A stretch of 64,000 nt of DNA from Pseudomonas sp. sp1636 (GTDB lineage Bacteria; Pseudomonadota; Gammaproteobacteria; Pseudomonadales; Pseudomonadaceae): the NCBI RefSeq assembly GCF_030376615.1, contig NZ_JARRAB010000006.1, forward strand, positions 124,001 to 188,000, in the 5' to 3' direction. Shown here one piece after another: positions 26,940-35,552 of this stretch. A model generated the notes under the pieces. The model did not search any database. It was not told the DNA's origin and saw nothing but the letters and a program-made list of their open reading frames with translations. The translations under genes were made by a program, and so were the position numbers. The first letter of the stretch is position 1; the number at the start of each line of letters is the position of its first letter.

Positions 26940-27302
26940 TCAAGCGAGGCGCATTTTAGTCATGCGAGGCTTCAAGTCCAGCGATGGTTGCCTTGGGTTG
27001 GCCCACCCATCCTGTATGCGGAACATGACTTCGTCTTTCAGGAGCACAGTGCTTGGATACTCGGCGATCCGGTAGCCCAAGAAGCTGGCGACACCCAACT
27101 CTCTATACTCGATCACGTCCACTTCCCAGGCGAATAGGCCATGTTCGGTTTCGAGCTCGAACGGGATGCTGATTTCTAGCGAATCGCTCCTGGAGCGCTC
27201 GTCGTAGACAGGCTCTTGCTGTTCGATGCTCTCAGCGAGCAGCGGATACTCCTGGCCGTCAATCACATAGCTGCCGTCAGTGCAGATTTCAATCCAGTAC
27301 AT
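26940..27302 (-). CDS. Acidic hypothetical protein encoded before the methyltransferase
   Basis: Protein of 120 residues that I do not recognise. It begins MYWIEICTDGSYVIDGQEYP and is rich in Glu, Asp and aromatic residues up to residue 95, then ends with a basic tail (LDLKPRMTKMRLA). There is no signal peptide, membrane segment or helix-turn-helix pattern. It lies directly upstream of the methyltransferase gene on the same strand (15-bp gap), so they are likely co-transcribed. Possible roles are an accessory subunit, an inhibitor of the GHKL nuclease, or unrelated cargo; nothing in the sequence decides this. Confidence 0.6.
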   Translation of the reverse strand: MYWIEICTDGSYVIDGQEYPLLAESIEQQEPVYDERSRSDSLEISIPFELETEHGLFAWEVDVIEYRELGVASFLGYRIAEYPSTVLLKDEVMFRIQDGWANPRQPSLDLKPRMTKMRLA

Positions 27303-27688
27303 TTATAGTCATCCATGGCATTCGTTATACGAGATCATCGATCACGCGGCGCATCACGTCAATCATCTCCTCCATCCCAGCTATTGACAGATTGAGCTGA
27401 CTGAATCGCCCCTAGTTTCGTAGATACCTTCAAGCCTCAATAGACGTCTTCTAAGCCACTGCAGAACAGTCCGCTTTTGGCCGATTTCTGCCTGTCGACA
27501 CCGGCAGCTATGGCTCGGTTGCTACCTTTCGCCAACTGCAGCCACGGCTCGGTTCCGGCCATTCACTACCCCCTCCCCATTTCCGCTGTTCAACAGAAGC
27601 AGGGGGTAGGCCACGGAGTTTCCGTAGCGTTTTGCCGGGTAAATCCTGGTCTCGCCCCTATTAGGTTTCCGTGGTTGTTTGCGCGGCC
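27303..27688. other. Right arm of the island, no gene
   Basis: No supported gene. It holds the right 46-bp inverted repeat (27439-27484), followed by several GC-rich short inverted repeats such as CTGCC...GGCAG near 27488-27507, and ends at the znuA stop codon. GC content rises again to the chromosomal level. Confidence 0.6.
27439..27484 (-). repeat. Right 46-bp imperfect inverted repeat of the island
   Basis: Reverse-complement partner of 22881-22926 (43 of 46 bases). It lies 137 bp beyond the start of the 120-residue gene, so the pair exactly frames the island's coding cargo. Confidence 0.75.
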
Positions 27689-28660
27689 TTACAAGGCGCT
27701 CAGGCACTCGACCAAGCCATTGCCCAGGTTATCCAGCAGGGCCTCGTAGCCGCTGCCGTCCACTGCCAGGCTTGCGCCCATGGTGTCCAGTTCGGCCAGG
27801 GTTACCGGCAGGCCGGCGATCAGGGTTTCGGCCAGACGCGGACGCAACGGCGGCTCGCTGAATACGCAGCTCGGCCCGGCCTGTTGCAGGCGGGTGCGCA
27901 TGGCCGCGACGTGGCGGGCGCCGGGCTGCACTTCGCCGAGCACGCTGAACACCCCGGCATGCTGGAGGCCGTAGGCGGCTTCGAAGTAATCGTAGGCCTC
28001 GTGGAAGACGAAATAGGGCTTGCCGGCCAGGCCACTCAGGCGGGTTTGCAGGCGCTGGTCGAGGGCCGTCAGGCGTTCGCCGAAGGCCTTGGCATTGGCC
28101 TGATAACGCGGGGCGTTGGCCGGGTCGGCGAGGGCCAGGTCGGCGGCCATGCGTGCGGCGATCACCCGGGCGTTGGCCGGCAGCAACCACAAATGCGCAT
28201 CCAGGCTGCCGGGGCGATGCGCGTGATCGTGCTGCTCGGCGGCCTCTTGCTCATGCTCATCGTGCTGGTCATGGGCTTGGTCGTGTTCATCATGGTCATC
28301 ATGCGCGTCGTGACCCTCGCCGAAGTGGCGCAGGTGCATGCCGGGCAGATCCTGCACCGCCACGCTCGGCTGGCCGCGCCCGGTCAGTACCCGCGGCAGG
28401 AAGCTTTCCAGGTCGGCACCGATCCAGTACAGCAGCGCCACCTCGCGCACGCGCCGCACATCGGAGGGCCGCAGCGCATAGTGGTGCGGCGAGGCGCCGG
28501 GCGGCAGCAGCACCTCGGGGCTGCCGACACCGTCCTGCACGGCTGCGGCGATCAGCTGCAAGGGCTTGATGCTGGCCAGCACGCGCACCTCGGCAAGGGC
28601 AACAGGACTGGCGAGGAAAACGCCACAGAGCAGGCTGACAGTAGAAAAAAGACGCAACAC
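27689..28660 (-). CDS. znuA: Zinc ABC transporter substrate-binding protein ZnuA
   Basis: Periplasmic zinc-binding subunit of the high-affinity ZnuABC importer, about 323 residues. The start is probably the GTG at 28660 or a GTG four codons earlier. The signal peptide ends SPVALA. Metal ligands are expected at His in [14 protein letters not shown], the next His after the loop (LDAHLWLLP), and [14 protein letters not shown] His/Asp-rich loop of about 35 residues (with [19 protein letters not shown]) is typical of ZnuA. Divergent from zur, with a Zur box between. The last codons appear to have been replaced during island insertion: they differ from the orphan tail at 22579. Confidence 0.95.
   Translation of the reverse strand: MLRLFSTVSLLCGVFLASPVALAEVRVLASIKPLQLIAAAVQDGVGSPEVLLPPGASPHHYALRPSDVRRVREVALLYWIGADLESFLPRVLTGRGQPSVAVQDLPGMHLRHFGEGHDAHDDHDEHDQAHDQHDEHEQEAAEQHDHAHRPGSLDAHLWLLPANARVIAARMAADLALADPANAPRYQANAKAFGERLTALDQRLQTRLSGLAGKPYFVFHEAYDYFEAAYGLQHAGVFSVLGEVQPGARHVAAMRTRLQQAGPSCVFSEPPLRPRLAETLIAGLPVTLAELDTMGASLAVDGSGYEALLDNLGNGLVECLSAL
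27726..27752. repeat. Right copy of 27-bp imperfect direct repeat within znuA
   Basis: It lies in the codons for GYEALLDNL of znuA and shares 25 of 27 bases with 22616-22642. The part of znuA downstream of the core differs from the orphan tail, as expected if that end came from the element. Confidence 0.6.
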
Positions 28661-28687
28661 GGAGAACACTCGGAGTGGAAGGAACGG

Positions 28688-28700
28688 GTAATATAATAAC
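28688..28700. promoter_or_regulatory. Zur box between znuA and zur
   Basis: GTAATATAATAAC is a near-palindrome close to the Zur-binding core GTTATANNATAAC. It lies 27 bp before the zur ATG and 28 bp before the znuA start, so zinc-loaded Zur could repress both directions. Confidence 0.7.
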
Positions 28701-28726
28701 GTCTCCAGCCTCTGCCGTCCCCGCCC

Positions 28727-29212
28727 ATGACTCAGCCACCGCTCGCCTCGCGTCCCCACGACCATTCCCGCTGCGTCAGCCATGCCCTGGCCGAGGCCGA
28801 AAGCATCTGCGCGCGCCAGGCTCTGCGCCTGACCGCCCTGCGCAAGCGGGTGCTGGAGCTGGTCTGGCAGAGCCACAAGCCGCTCGGCGCCTACGACATA
28901 CTCGCCGTGTTGAGCGAGCAGGATGGCCGCCGCGCCGCGCCGCCGACGGTGTATCGGGCGCTGGATTTTCTCCTGGAAAACGGCTTGGTGCACCGCATCG
29001 CCTCGCTCAACGCCTTCGTCGGCTGCAGTCACCCGGCGCATGCCCATCAGGGCCAGTTTCTGATCTGCCGCAGCTGTCATGCCGCCATCGAACTGGAGCA
29101 CGCGACGATCAGCGACGCCATCGTCAGCGCTGCGCAGAGCGTCGGTTTCCTGGTCGAAGGGCAGACCGTGGAAGTGGTCGGCCTCTGCGCGGGCTGCCAG
29201 GAGGCCGCATGA
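28727..29212 (+). CDS. zur: Zinc uptake regulator Zur (Fur family, Np20)
   Basis: Zinc-responsive repressor of 161 residues. A winged helix at about 25-90 contains [20 protein letters not shown] and the recognition region [20 protein letters not shown]. The C-terminal dimer domain has the structural zinc Cys pairs CRSCH and CAGCQ and a His-rich segment [15 protein letters not shown]. It begins the zur-znuC-znuB operon: its stop overlaps the znuC start (ATGA). The Zur box just upstream suggests autoregulation. Matches PA5499. Confidence 0.95.
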   Translation: MTQPPLASRPHDHSRCVSHALAEAESICARQALRLTALRKRVLELVWQSHKPLGAYDILAVLSEQDGRRAAPPTVYRALDFLLENGLVHRIASLNAFVGCSHPAHAHQGQFLICRSCHAAIELEHATISDAIVSAAQSVGFLVEGQTVEVVGLCAGCQEAA

Positions 29213-30015
29213 GCGCTAGCCTGATTCGCCTCGCCGGGGTTGGCGTCAACTTCCGCGGGCAGAGCGTGCTGCAGGATGTGCAGCTGAGCGTCAAGCCTGG
29301 CGAGATCGTCACCCTGATCGGCCCCAACGGCGCCGGCAAGACCACCCTGGTGCGCACCGTGCTCGGCCTGCTCAAGCCCGACAGCGGCAGCGTCTGGCGC
29401 AAGCCGAAACTGCGCATCGGCTATATGCCGCAAAAACTCCATGTCGATGCCACCCTGCCGCTCAGCGTGCTGCGCTTTCTGCGCCTGGTGCCCGGCGTCG
29501 AGCGCGCCAGCGCCCAGGCGGCGCTGCTCGAAGTCGGCGCCAGCCAGGTGCTCGACAGCCCGCTGCAGAGCATTTCCGGCGGCGAACTGCAGCGCGTGCT
29601 GCTGGCCCGCGCCCTGCTGCGCAAACCCGAGTTGCTGGTGCTCGACGAGCCGGTGCAGGGCGTCGACGTCAGCGGTCAGGCCGAGCTGTACCGCCTGATC
29701 ACCCAGCTGCGCGACCGCCATGGCTGCGGCGTGCTGATGGTCTCCCACGACCTGCACCTGGTGATGAGCACCACCGATCAGGTGGTCTGCCTCAATCGGC
29801 ATGTCTGCTGTTCCGGTCACCCCGAGCAGGTCAGCGGTGACCCTGCATTCGTCGAGCTGTTCGGCCAGGACGCCAAGAGCCTGGCGATCTATCACCACCA
29901 TCACGACCACGAGCACGACCTGCACGGCGCCGTGGTCAAGGAAGCCAACGCCGGCCTGAGCATCACGGGCCCGGTAACCCCCCACGTCCACGGAGATGGC
30001 TGCAAGCATGGCTGA
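29209..30015 (+). CDS. znuC: Zinc ABC transporter ATP-binding protein ZnuC
   Basis: ATPase subunit (268 residues) of the zinc importer at the inner face of the membrane. Walker [11 protein letters not shown], signature [14 protein letters not shown], Walker B LLVLDEP and switch His in VSHDLHLV are all present. The C-terminus carries His-rich runs ([10 protein letters not shown] and [12 protein letters not shown]), common in ZnuC and possibly zinc-sensing. It starts inside the zur stop codon and its end overlaps znuB by 8 bp, showing tight coupling. Confidence 0.96.
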   Translation: MSASLIRLAGVGVNFRGQSVLQDVQLSVKPGEIVTLIGPNGAGKTTLVRTVLGLLKPDSGSVWRKPKLRIGYMPQKLHVDATLPLSVLRFLRLVPGVERASAQAALLEVGASQVLDSPLQSISGGELQRVLLARALLRKPELLVLDEPVQGVDVSGQAELYRLITQLRDRHGCGVLMVSHDLHLVMSTTDQVVCLNRHVCCSGHPEQVSGDPAFVELFGQDAKSLAIYHHHHDHEHDLHGAVVKEANAGLSITGPVTPHVHGDGCKHG

Positions 30016-30796
30016 TTTTCTCCTCAACGCCCTGCTCGCCGGCCTGGCCCTGGCCCTGGTCGCCGGCCCGCTCGGCTCCTTCGTGGTGTGGCGGCGCATG
30101 GCCTATTTCGGCGACACCCTGTCCCACGCCGCCCTGCTCGGCGTGGCCCTGGGCCTGATGCTCGACGTCAGCCCGACCCTGGCGGTGACGGTCGGCTGCG
30201 TGCTGCTGGCGGTGCTGCTGGTGACCCTGCAGACCCGCCAACCGCTGGCCTCGGATACCCTGCTCGGGATCCTCGCCCACAGCACCCTGTCCTTGGGGCT
30301 CGTCGTGCTGAGCTTTATGCAGGACGTCCGCATCGACCTGATGGGCTACCTGTTCGGCGACCTGCTCGCCGTCGGCCCCGGCGATCTGGCCTGGATTCTC
30401 GGCGGCAGCGCGCTGGTGCTGCTGCTGTTGAGCCTGCTCTGGCGGCCGCTGCTGGCGATCACCGTGCACGAGGAGCTGGCGCGGGTCGAAGGTCTGCCGG
30501 TGGCGGCGATCCGCCTGAGCCTGATGCTGCTGATCGCCGTGGTGATCGCCGTGGCGATGAAGATCGTCGGCGTGCTGCTGATCACCTCCTTGCTGATCAT
30601 CCCCGCCGCCGCCGCCCAGCGCCACGCGCGCACCCCGGAGCAGATGGCCCTGGGCGCCAGCCTGCTGGGCATAATCGCGGTGTGTGGCGGCCTCAGCCTG
30701 TCGTGGTTCCAGGACACCCCGGCCGGACCGTCGATAGTGATCTGCGCAGCCAGCCTGTTTCTGCTCAGCTTCGCCTTGCCGCGGCGCAGTGCCTGA
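30008..30796 (+). CDS. znuB: Zinc ABC transporter permease ZnuB
   Basis: Membrane subunit of 262 residues with about eight helices, forming the zinc channel as a dimer. Family motifs include [20 protein letters not shown] near the start and [18 protein letters not shown] in the later half. I chose the ATG at 30008 ([12 protein letters not shown]), overlapping znuC by 8 bp; an ATG at 29996 would add four residues. It completes the zur-znuCB operon. Confidence 0.95.
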   Translation: MADFLLNALLAGLALALVAGPLGSFVVWRRMAYFGDTLSHAALLGVALGLMLDVSPTLAVTVGCVLLAVLLVTLQTRQPLASDTLLGILAHSTLSLGLVVLSFMQDVRIDLMGYLFGDLLAVGPGDLAWILGGSALVLLLLSLLWRPLLAITVHEELARVEGLPVAAIRLSLMLLIAVVIAVAMKIVGVLLITSLLIIPAAAAQRHARTPEQMALGASLLGIIAVCGGLSLSWFQDTPAGPSIVICAASLFLLSFALPRRSA

Positions 30797-30894
30797 GACA
30801 CGACGTTGGCGCAGAATTACCGACTGCGGTTTGGTTGCGCTCGATCCGGCGGTGTAGAATTGCCCGTTTTTTGCCCAACATGAGACTCGCAGTA

Positions 30895-31728
30895 ATGATC
30901 TCGTTCGCCTCACGTTGTCTTTCCATCCTCGCCATTTCGCTGCTGTTGGCCGCGTGCCAGAGCGCGCCGCCAGGAACCGAGCCGGCCACCGACGACCCGC
31001 TCGGCGACGTGCGCCTGCTCGAACAGAGCCTGGCCAGCGGCCAGTTGAGCGAGGCCGAAAGCCGGCTCAAGTCCCTGCAATTGCGCGCCGGCGACGACGA
31101 CCGCCTGGAGCCGTATCAACGCCAGTTGGCCGAGGCCTACCTGCTGCAAGGGCAAGCGGCCCTGCAGACCGGCGATCTGGATCGTGCGGCCAAGGCGCTC
31201 AGCCAGGCCCGCCAATTGATGCCACAGGCGCCCGCACTGACCACCGGACTGGGTGGCGCCATCGCCCAGGCCCGGCAAACCGAGCTGGATGCGGCCGATC
31301 TGGCCAGCAACGCGGCCGAACAGGCCGCCGCCCAAGCCCAGGCCGCACGGGGCGAGCAGGCCCGACAACTGCGCCAGGCGGCCGAACGCCAGGCGGCTGC
31401 GCTCAGGGCAAGCCAATTGCCGCAGGCCGCGCAGGCGCCAGCCAAACCGAGCGAGCCGGCGGCGGCGGCCAACCGCGTGATTGCCCTGCCGATGCTGGAC
31501 AGCCGGGACAACCCAGGCCTGTACCGCCTGCTCGATGCGGTCGCCGCGGAGGTGGTCAATTGCCGCTGCACGGTGCGCATCCAGGTGCGCCAGGCCAAGG
31601 ACTACCTATGGCTCGCCCCGCTGCTCGACGCCCGGATCAAGCGTCTCGATCCGAGCTTCAGCCCCAGCATGAGCCAGCTGCTCGAACCCGAACAGATCCC
31701 GCAACTGGTGCTTAGCCCGCAGCGCTAA
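30895..31728 (+). CDS. Lipoprotein with helical repeat region (PA5502-like)
   Basis: Outer- or inner-membrane lipoprotein of 277 residues. Signal and lipobox LLLAAC are followed by a TPR-like helical region (residues about 35-110, with LLEQSLASGQLSEAESRLKS and AKALSQARQLMP). An alanine/glutamine-rich coiled coil comes next (about 120-185). A small C-terminal domain starts with NRVIALPMLDSRDNPGLYRL and contains a Cys-x-Cys (NCRCTVRI). The function is unknown; it is conserved between the zinc and methionine transport genes in Pseudomonas. An in-frame ATG at 30880 is an alternative start. Confidence 0.8.
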   Translation: MISFASRCLSILAISLLLAACQSAPPGTEPATDDPLGDVRLLEQSLASGQLSEAESRLKSLQLRAGDDDRLEPYQRQLAEAYLLQGQAALQTGDLDRAAKALSQARQLMPQAPALTTGLGGAIAQARQTELDAADLASNAAEQAAAQAQAARGEQARQLRQAAERQAAALRASQLPQAAQAPAKPSEPAAAANRVIALPMLDSRDNPGLYRLLDAVAAEVVNCRCTVRIQVRQAKDYLWLAPLLDARIKRLDPSFSPSMSQLLEPEQIPQLVLSPQR

Positions 31729-31799
31729 CGACAGCCGTAGGTGCCGAGCAGCGTGCCGATTAAGGCGATCTAGCTATAACCATAGGCCTACAAAGATTT

Positions 31800-31827
31800 T
31801 TGCGGCCTAAACAGTGGCGGGTAGACT
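31800..31827 (+). promoter_or_regulatory. Candidate sigma-70 promoter of metNI
   Basis: TTGCGG and TAGACT are spaced by 16 bases, with a likely start site near 31834, about 45 bp before the metN GTG. It is the best match in the 150-bp gap but still imperfect. Confidence 0.3.
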
Positions 31828-31878
31828 AAGCGGCTTTTAGCCTACCCGGCCGCTCGACGAACCCAAAAGGTTTAATCC

Positions 31879-32886
31879 GTGATCAACTTTCATCAGGTGC
31901 ACAAGGCGTATCGCGTCGCGGGCCAACAAATTCCGGCCCTGCAGCCGAGCGACCTGCAGATCGCCCGTGGCGAAGTGTTCGGCATCATCGGTCATTCCGG
32001 TGCCGGCAAGAGCACCCTGCTGCGCCTGATCAACCGCCTGGAAGAACCTTCCGGCGGGCGCATCGAGATCGACGGCGAAGACGTCACCGCGCTGGACGCG
32101 GATGGCCTGCGGCGTTTCCGCCAGCGGGTCGGGATGATCTTCCAGCACTTCAATCTGCTGTCGTCGAAGACCGTCGCCGCCAACGTCGCCCTGCCGCTGA
32201 AGCTGGCCGGGGGGCTGTCGCGCAGCGCCATGGAGGCGCGGGTGGCCGAACTGCTGGCGCGGGTCGGTCTCAGCGAGCATGCCAACAAATACCCGGCGCA
32301 ACTCTCCGGCGGGCAGAAGCAACGGGTGGGCATCGCCCGTGCCCTGGCCACCGAGCCGAAGATCCTGCTGTGCGACGAGGCCACCAGCGCCCTCGACCCG
32401 CAGACCACGGCCTCGGTGTTGCAACTGCTGGCGCAGATCAACCGCGAGCTGAACCTGACCATAGTGCTGATCACCCACGAGATGGACGTGATCCGCCGGG
32501 TCTGCGACCGCGTCGCGGTGATGGACGCCGGCGTGATCGTCGAACAGGGCACGGTGGCCGAGGTGTTCCTGCATCCGCAGCACGCCACCAGCAAACGCTT
32601 CGTCCAGGAAGCCGAGCAGGTCGACGAAGACGAGTTGCACGACGACTTCGCCCATGTCGCCGGCAGCATCCTGCGCCTGACCTTCCAGGGCCAGGCGACC
32701 TACGCGCCGCTGCTCGGCACCGTGGCGCGCGAAACCGGGGTGGATTACAGCATCCTCGCCGGGCGCATCGACCACATCAAGGACACCCCCTATGGCCAAC
32801 TGACCCTGGCCCTGACCGGCGGCGACCTGGACGCCGCGCTGGCGCGCTTCAAAGCCGCCGACGTACACCTGGAGGTGCTGCGCTGA
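31879..32886 (+). CDS. metN: Methionine ABC transporter ATP-binding protein MetN
   Basis: ATPase (335 residues) of the MetNIQ importer for L- and D-methionine. Starts with GTG. Walker [12 protein letters not shown], signature [15 protein letters not shown] and Walker [14 protein letters not shown] are complete. The C-terminal NIL domain (about 260-335, with [17 protein letters not shown]) binds methionine and inhibits transport when internal methionine is high. Its stop codon overlaps the metI start by one base (TGATG). Confidence 0.95.
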   Translation: MINFHQVHKAYRVAGQQIPALQPSDLQIARGEVFGIIGHSGAGKSTLLRLINRLEEPSGGRIEIDGEDVTALDADGLRRFRQRVGMIFQHFNLLSSKTVAANVALPLKLAGGLSRSAMEARVAELLARVGLSEHANKYPAQLSGGQKQRVGIARALATEPKILLCDEATSALDPQTTASVLQLLAQINRELNLTIVLITHEMDVIRRVCDRVAVMDAGVIVEQGTVAEVFLHPQHATSKRFVQEAEQVDEDELHDDFAHVAGSILRLTFQGQATYAPLLGTVARETGVDYSILAGRIDHIKDTPYGQLTLALTGGDLDAALARFKAADVHLEVLR

Positions 32887-33563
32887 TGGAAAGCCTGATG
32901 GCCTCTCTGCTACCCAACGTCGACTGGGCGGAAATCTGGCAGGCCAGCCTGGATACCCTGAGCATGCTCGGCGGTTCGATGCTGTTCACCGTGCTGCTCG
33001 GCCTGCCGCTCGGCGTGCTGCTGTTCCTCACCAGCCCGCGGCAGATGTTCGAACACAAAGCCTTCTACGGCTTTCTGTCGCTGCTGGTGAATATCCTGCG
33101 CTCGGTGCCCTTCGTCATCTTGCTGATCGTGATGATTCCCTTCACCGTGCTGGTCACCGGCACCTCGCTGGGCGTGGCCGGGGCCATCCCGCCGCTGGTG
33201 GTGGGGGCCACGCCGTTCTTCGCCCGCCTGGTGGAGACCGCGCTGCGCGAGGTGGATCGCGGCATCATCGAGGCGACCCAGGCGATGGGCGCGACCACCC
33301 GCCAGATCGTGCTCAACGCCCTGCTGCCCGAAGCGCTGCCGGGCATCTTTGCCGCCGTGACGGTGACCGCCATTACCCTGGTGTCCTACACCGCCATGAG
33401 CGGCCTGATCGGCGGCGGCGGCCTCGGCGACTTGGCGGTGCGCTATGGCTACCAGCGGTATCAACCCGACGTGATGGCGGTGACGGTGATCCTGCTGCTG
33501 GTGCTGGTGCAGATCCTGCAAAGCGTCGGCGACAAGCTGGTGGTGCACTTTTCACGCAAATGA
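32886..33563 (+). CDS. metI: Methionine ABC transporter permease MetI
   Basis: Membrane subunit of 225 residues with five helices. The ATPase-contact loop reads GIIEATQAMGATTRQIVLNA, and the segment SYTAMSGLIGGGGLGDLAVR is strongly conserved in MetI. It overlaps metN by one base. A perfect palindrome of REP type follows before metQ, which may stabilise the metNI part of the mRNA. Confidence 0.95.
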   Translation: MESLMASLLPNVDWAEIWQASLDTLSMLGGSMLFTVLLGLPLGVLLFLTSPRQMFEHKAFYGFLSLLVNILRSVPFVILLIVMIPFTVLVTGTSLGVAGAIPPLVVGATPFFARLVETALREVDRGIIEATQAMGATTRQIVLNALLPEALPGIFAAVTVTAITLVSYTAMSGLIGGGGLGDLAVRYGYQRYQPDVMAVTVILLLVLVQILQSVGDKLVVHFSRK

Positions 33564-33570
33564 ATTTTTT

Positions 33571-33630
33571 GTAGGAGCCGGCTTGCCGGCGATCGGTTCT
33601 AACCCGGATCGCCGGCAAGCCGGCTCCTAC
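33571..33630. repeat. Pseudomonas REP palindrome (REPIN-like) between metI and metQ
   Basis: The 24 bases 33571-33594 (starting gtaggagccggcttgccggc) are the exact reverse complement of 33607-33630, with a 12-base loop. The sequence is of the widespread Pseudomonas REP type (GTAGGAGC...). Such pairs spread through REP-associated tyrosine transposases, and can act as transcription or mRNA stability elements. Confidence 0.85.
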
Positions 33631-33683
33631 CCAATTGCATAGCGGCTATCCGCCGCTCCCGCCTCTATCCCACAAGGAGCTTC

Positions 33684-34463
33684 ATGATGAAAAAATTGCT
33701 AGCCGCCATCGCCGCCGTCGCGGCGTTCTCCAGCGCCGCCCAGGCCGACACCCTGAATGTCGCGGCCACCGCCGTGCCCCACGCGGAAATCCTCGAATTC
33801 GTCAAACCAACCCTGGCCGCCGAGGGCGTAGAGCTGAACATCAAGGTGTTCACCGACTACGTGCAGCCCAACGTGCAGGTCGCCGAGCAGCGCCTGGACG
33901 CCAACTTCTTCCAGCACCAGCCGTACCTCGACGAGTTCAACAGCAGCCGCGGCAGCGACCTGATCAGCGTCGCCGGCGTGCACGTCGAGCCCTTCGGCGC
34001 CTACTCCAGCAAGCACAAGAGCCTGGAGCAGCTGCCAGAAGGTGCCCAGGTGGTGATCCCCAACGATGCCACCAACGGCGGCCGCGCCCTGCTGCTGCTG
34101 GCCAAGACCGGGGTGATCGGCCTCAAGGACGGCGCCGGCATCACCGCCACGGTCAAGGACATCGCCGAAAACCCCAAAGGCATCAAGGTGCGTGAACTGG
34201 AAGCCGCGACCCTGCCGCGGGTGCTCAATCAGGTCGACCTGGCGCTGATCAACACCAACTACGCCCTGGAAGCCGGCCTCAACCCGACCCAGGACGCCCT
34301 GGCCATCGAAGGCAGCGACTCGCCCTACGTCAACATCCTGGTCGCCCGCCCGGACAACCAGCACAGCGCCGCCATGCACAAGCTGGCCAAGGCACTGAAC
34401 AGCGCCGAAGTGAAGGCCTTCATCAACGAGAAATACCAGGGCGCGGTAGTCCCGGCGTTCTGA
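33684..34463 (+). CDS. metQ: Methionine ABC transporter substrate-binding protein MetQ
   Basis: Binding protein of 259 residues. A signal peptide ends AAQA, with no lipobox Cys, so it is soluble and periplasmic rather than a lipoprotein as in E. coli. The NlpA-type fold shows VAATAVPHAEILEFVKP and LNIKVFTDYVQPNVQV, with ligand-loop residues in ALINTNYALEAGL. A strong AAGGAG site lies before the start codon; a second ATG follows at once. A rho-independent terminator ends the operon. The family also contains members for other ligands, but linkage to metNI supports methionine. Confidence 0.93.
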   Translation: MMKKLLAAIAAVAAFSSAAQADTLNVAATAVPHAEILEFVKPTLAAEGVELNIKVFTDYVQPNVQVAEQRLDANFFQHQPYLDEFNSSRGSDLISVAGVHVEPFGAYSSKHKSLEQLPEGAQVVIPNDATNGGRALLLLAKTGVIGLKDGAGITATVKDIAENPKGIKVRELEAATLPRVLNQVDLALINTNYALEAGLNPTQDALAIEGSDSPYVNILVARPDNQHSAAMHKLAKALNSAEVKAFINEKYQGAVVPAF

Positions 34464-34488
34464 GTCGCCGACGCTGATGCCGCCACGC

Positions 34489-34518
34489 AAAAGCCCGCTC
34501 AATGAACGCGGGCTTTTT
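34489..34518 (+). terminator. Rho-independent terminator of metQ
   Basis: AAAAGCCCGC and GCGGGCTTTTT pair around a 9-base loop. The symmetric A/T flanks also allow termination of the minus-strand porin remnant and ABC operon. Confidence 0.85.
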
Positions 34519-34546
34519 GCTGAGGGCGGCAAGGGGGGCGGTTCAG

Positions 34547-34696
34547 TTATTCACGCGCCAGGATATTTAGCCTGCTGTCCTCGACCAGGCCATTGGCCTG
34601 CGCTTGGCGGCTTTGCGCCGCCGGCACCTGGGCGTCGGCCCAAGCGGCCTGACTCACCGCGCCGATCGCTAAGGCCAGGGCGCTGCATTTAATCAT
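34547..34696 (-). pseudogene. N-terminal remnant of an OprD-family porin
   Basis: From the ATG at 34696 the frame encodes a signal peptide (MIKCSALALAIGAVSQAAWA) and the porin start QANGLVEDSRLNILAR, then Glu and a stop. In OprD-family porins this stretch continues into Asn-Tyr-Tyr-Phe-Asn and about 380 more residues, all missing here. OprD porins take up basic amino acids and other small solutes. The remnant is the last reading frame of the ABC operon, so the operon once may have had its own outer-membrane channel. Confidence 0.75.
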
Positions 34697-34755
34697 GTGC
34701 ATCGATCCACTCCATTTGCTTGTTGTTATGGGCAAATCCCGGAGGCACGCGTGGG

Positions 34756-35520
34756 TTACTTGAGGGCGCCGCTGAGGAACTGACGCAGGCGTTCGCTCTT
34801 GGTCTGGCCGAAGACTTCGCTGGGCGGCCCCTGCTCTTCGATCTGGCCGTTGTGCAGGAAGATCACCTGGCTCGAGACCTCGCGGGCGAAGGCCATTTCA
34901 TGGGTCACCACGATCATGGTGCGGCCCTCGGCAGCCAGGGCCTGCATCACCTTGAGCACTTCGCCGACCAGCTCCGGATCCAGCGCCGAGGTCGGTTCAT
35001 CGAACAGCAGGACTTCCGGTTCCATGGCCAAGGCCCGGGCGATGGCCACGCGCTGCTGCTGACCACCGGACAGGTGCGCGGGATAGACGTCGGTGAAATC
35101 GGCCAGGCCGACCTTGGCCAGATATTTTTCGGCGCGCTCGAGGGCGTCGCTGCGGCTCAGGCCGAGCACCCGCAGGGGCGCCTCCATGACGTTCTGCAGC
35201 ACCGTCAGGTGCGACCACAGGTTGAAGTGCTGGAACACCATGGCCAGCTTGCTGCGCAGGCGCTGCAACTGCTTCTGCTCGAGCACTTTCAGATCGCCCA
35301 GGCGATCGCGGCCGAGGCGGAGGTCTTCGCCGCTGACGCGGATGGCGCCGGCATTGGGCTTTTCCAGAAAGTTGATGCAGCGCAGGAAGGTGCTCTTACC
35401 CGAACCGGAGGAGCCGATGATGCTGATCACATCGCCCTTCTCGGCGCTCAGCGACACGCCCTTGAGCACTGCCTTGCTGCCGTATTGCTTGTGGATATTT
35501 TCAACAACCAGGGTTTGCAT
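34756..35520 (-). CDS. Polar (basic) amino-acid ABC transporter ATP-binding protein
   Basis: HisP/AotP-type ATPase of 254 residues. Walker A GSSGSGKSTFLRCINFLE, signature LSGGQQQRVAIARALAMEP, Walker B VLLFDEPTSALDP and switch His in VVTHEMAFA. The length and the insert LGRDRLGDLKVLEQKQLQRL are typical of transporters for histidine, arginine, ornithine or opines. It lies 32 bp after the second permease gene in the same operon. The true substrate is unknown. Confidence 0.92.
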   Translation of the reverse strand: MQTLVVENIHKQYGSKAVLKGVSLSAEKGDVISIIGSSGSGKSTFLRCINFLEKPNAGAIRVSGEDLRLGRDRLGDLKVLEQKQLQRLRSKLAMVFQHFNLWSHLTVLQNVMEAPLRVLGLSRSDALERAEKYLAKVGLADFTDVYPAHLSGGQQQRVAIARALAMEPEVLLFDEPTSALDPELVGEVLKVMQALAAEGRTMIVVTHEMAFAREVSSQVIFLHNGQIEEQGPPSEVFGQTKSERLRQFLSGALK

Positions 35521-35552
35521 GGGGATTTCTCTCAATTCGCTAGGCGCCGCCA

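Noticed and set aside
22579..27755. Integrase or transposase gene in the island
   Set aside because: Every larger frame was read; none resembles a tyrosine or serine recombinase or a DDE transposase, despite the border repeats.
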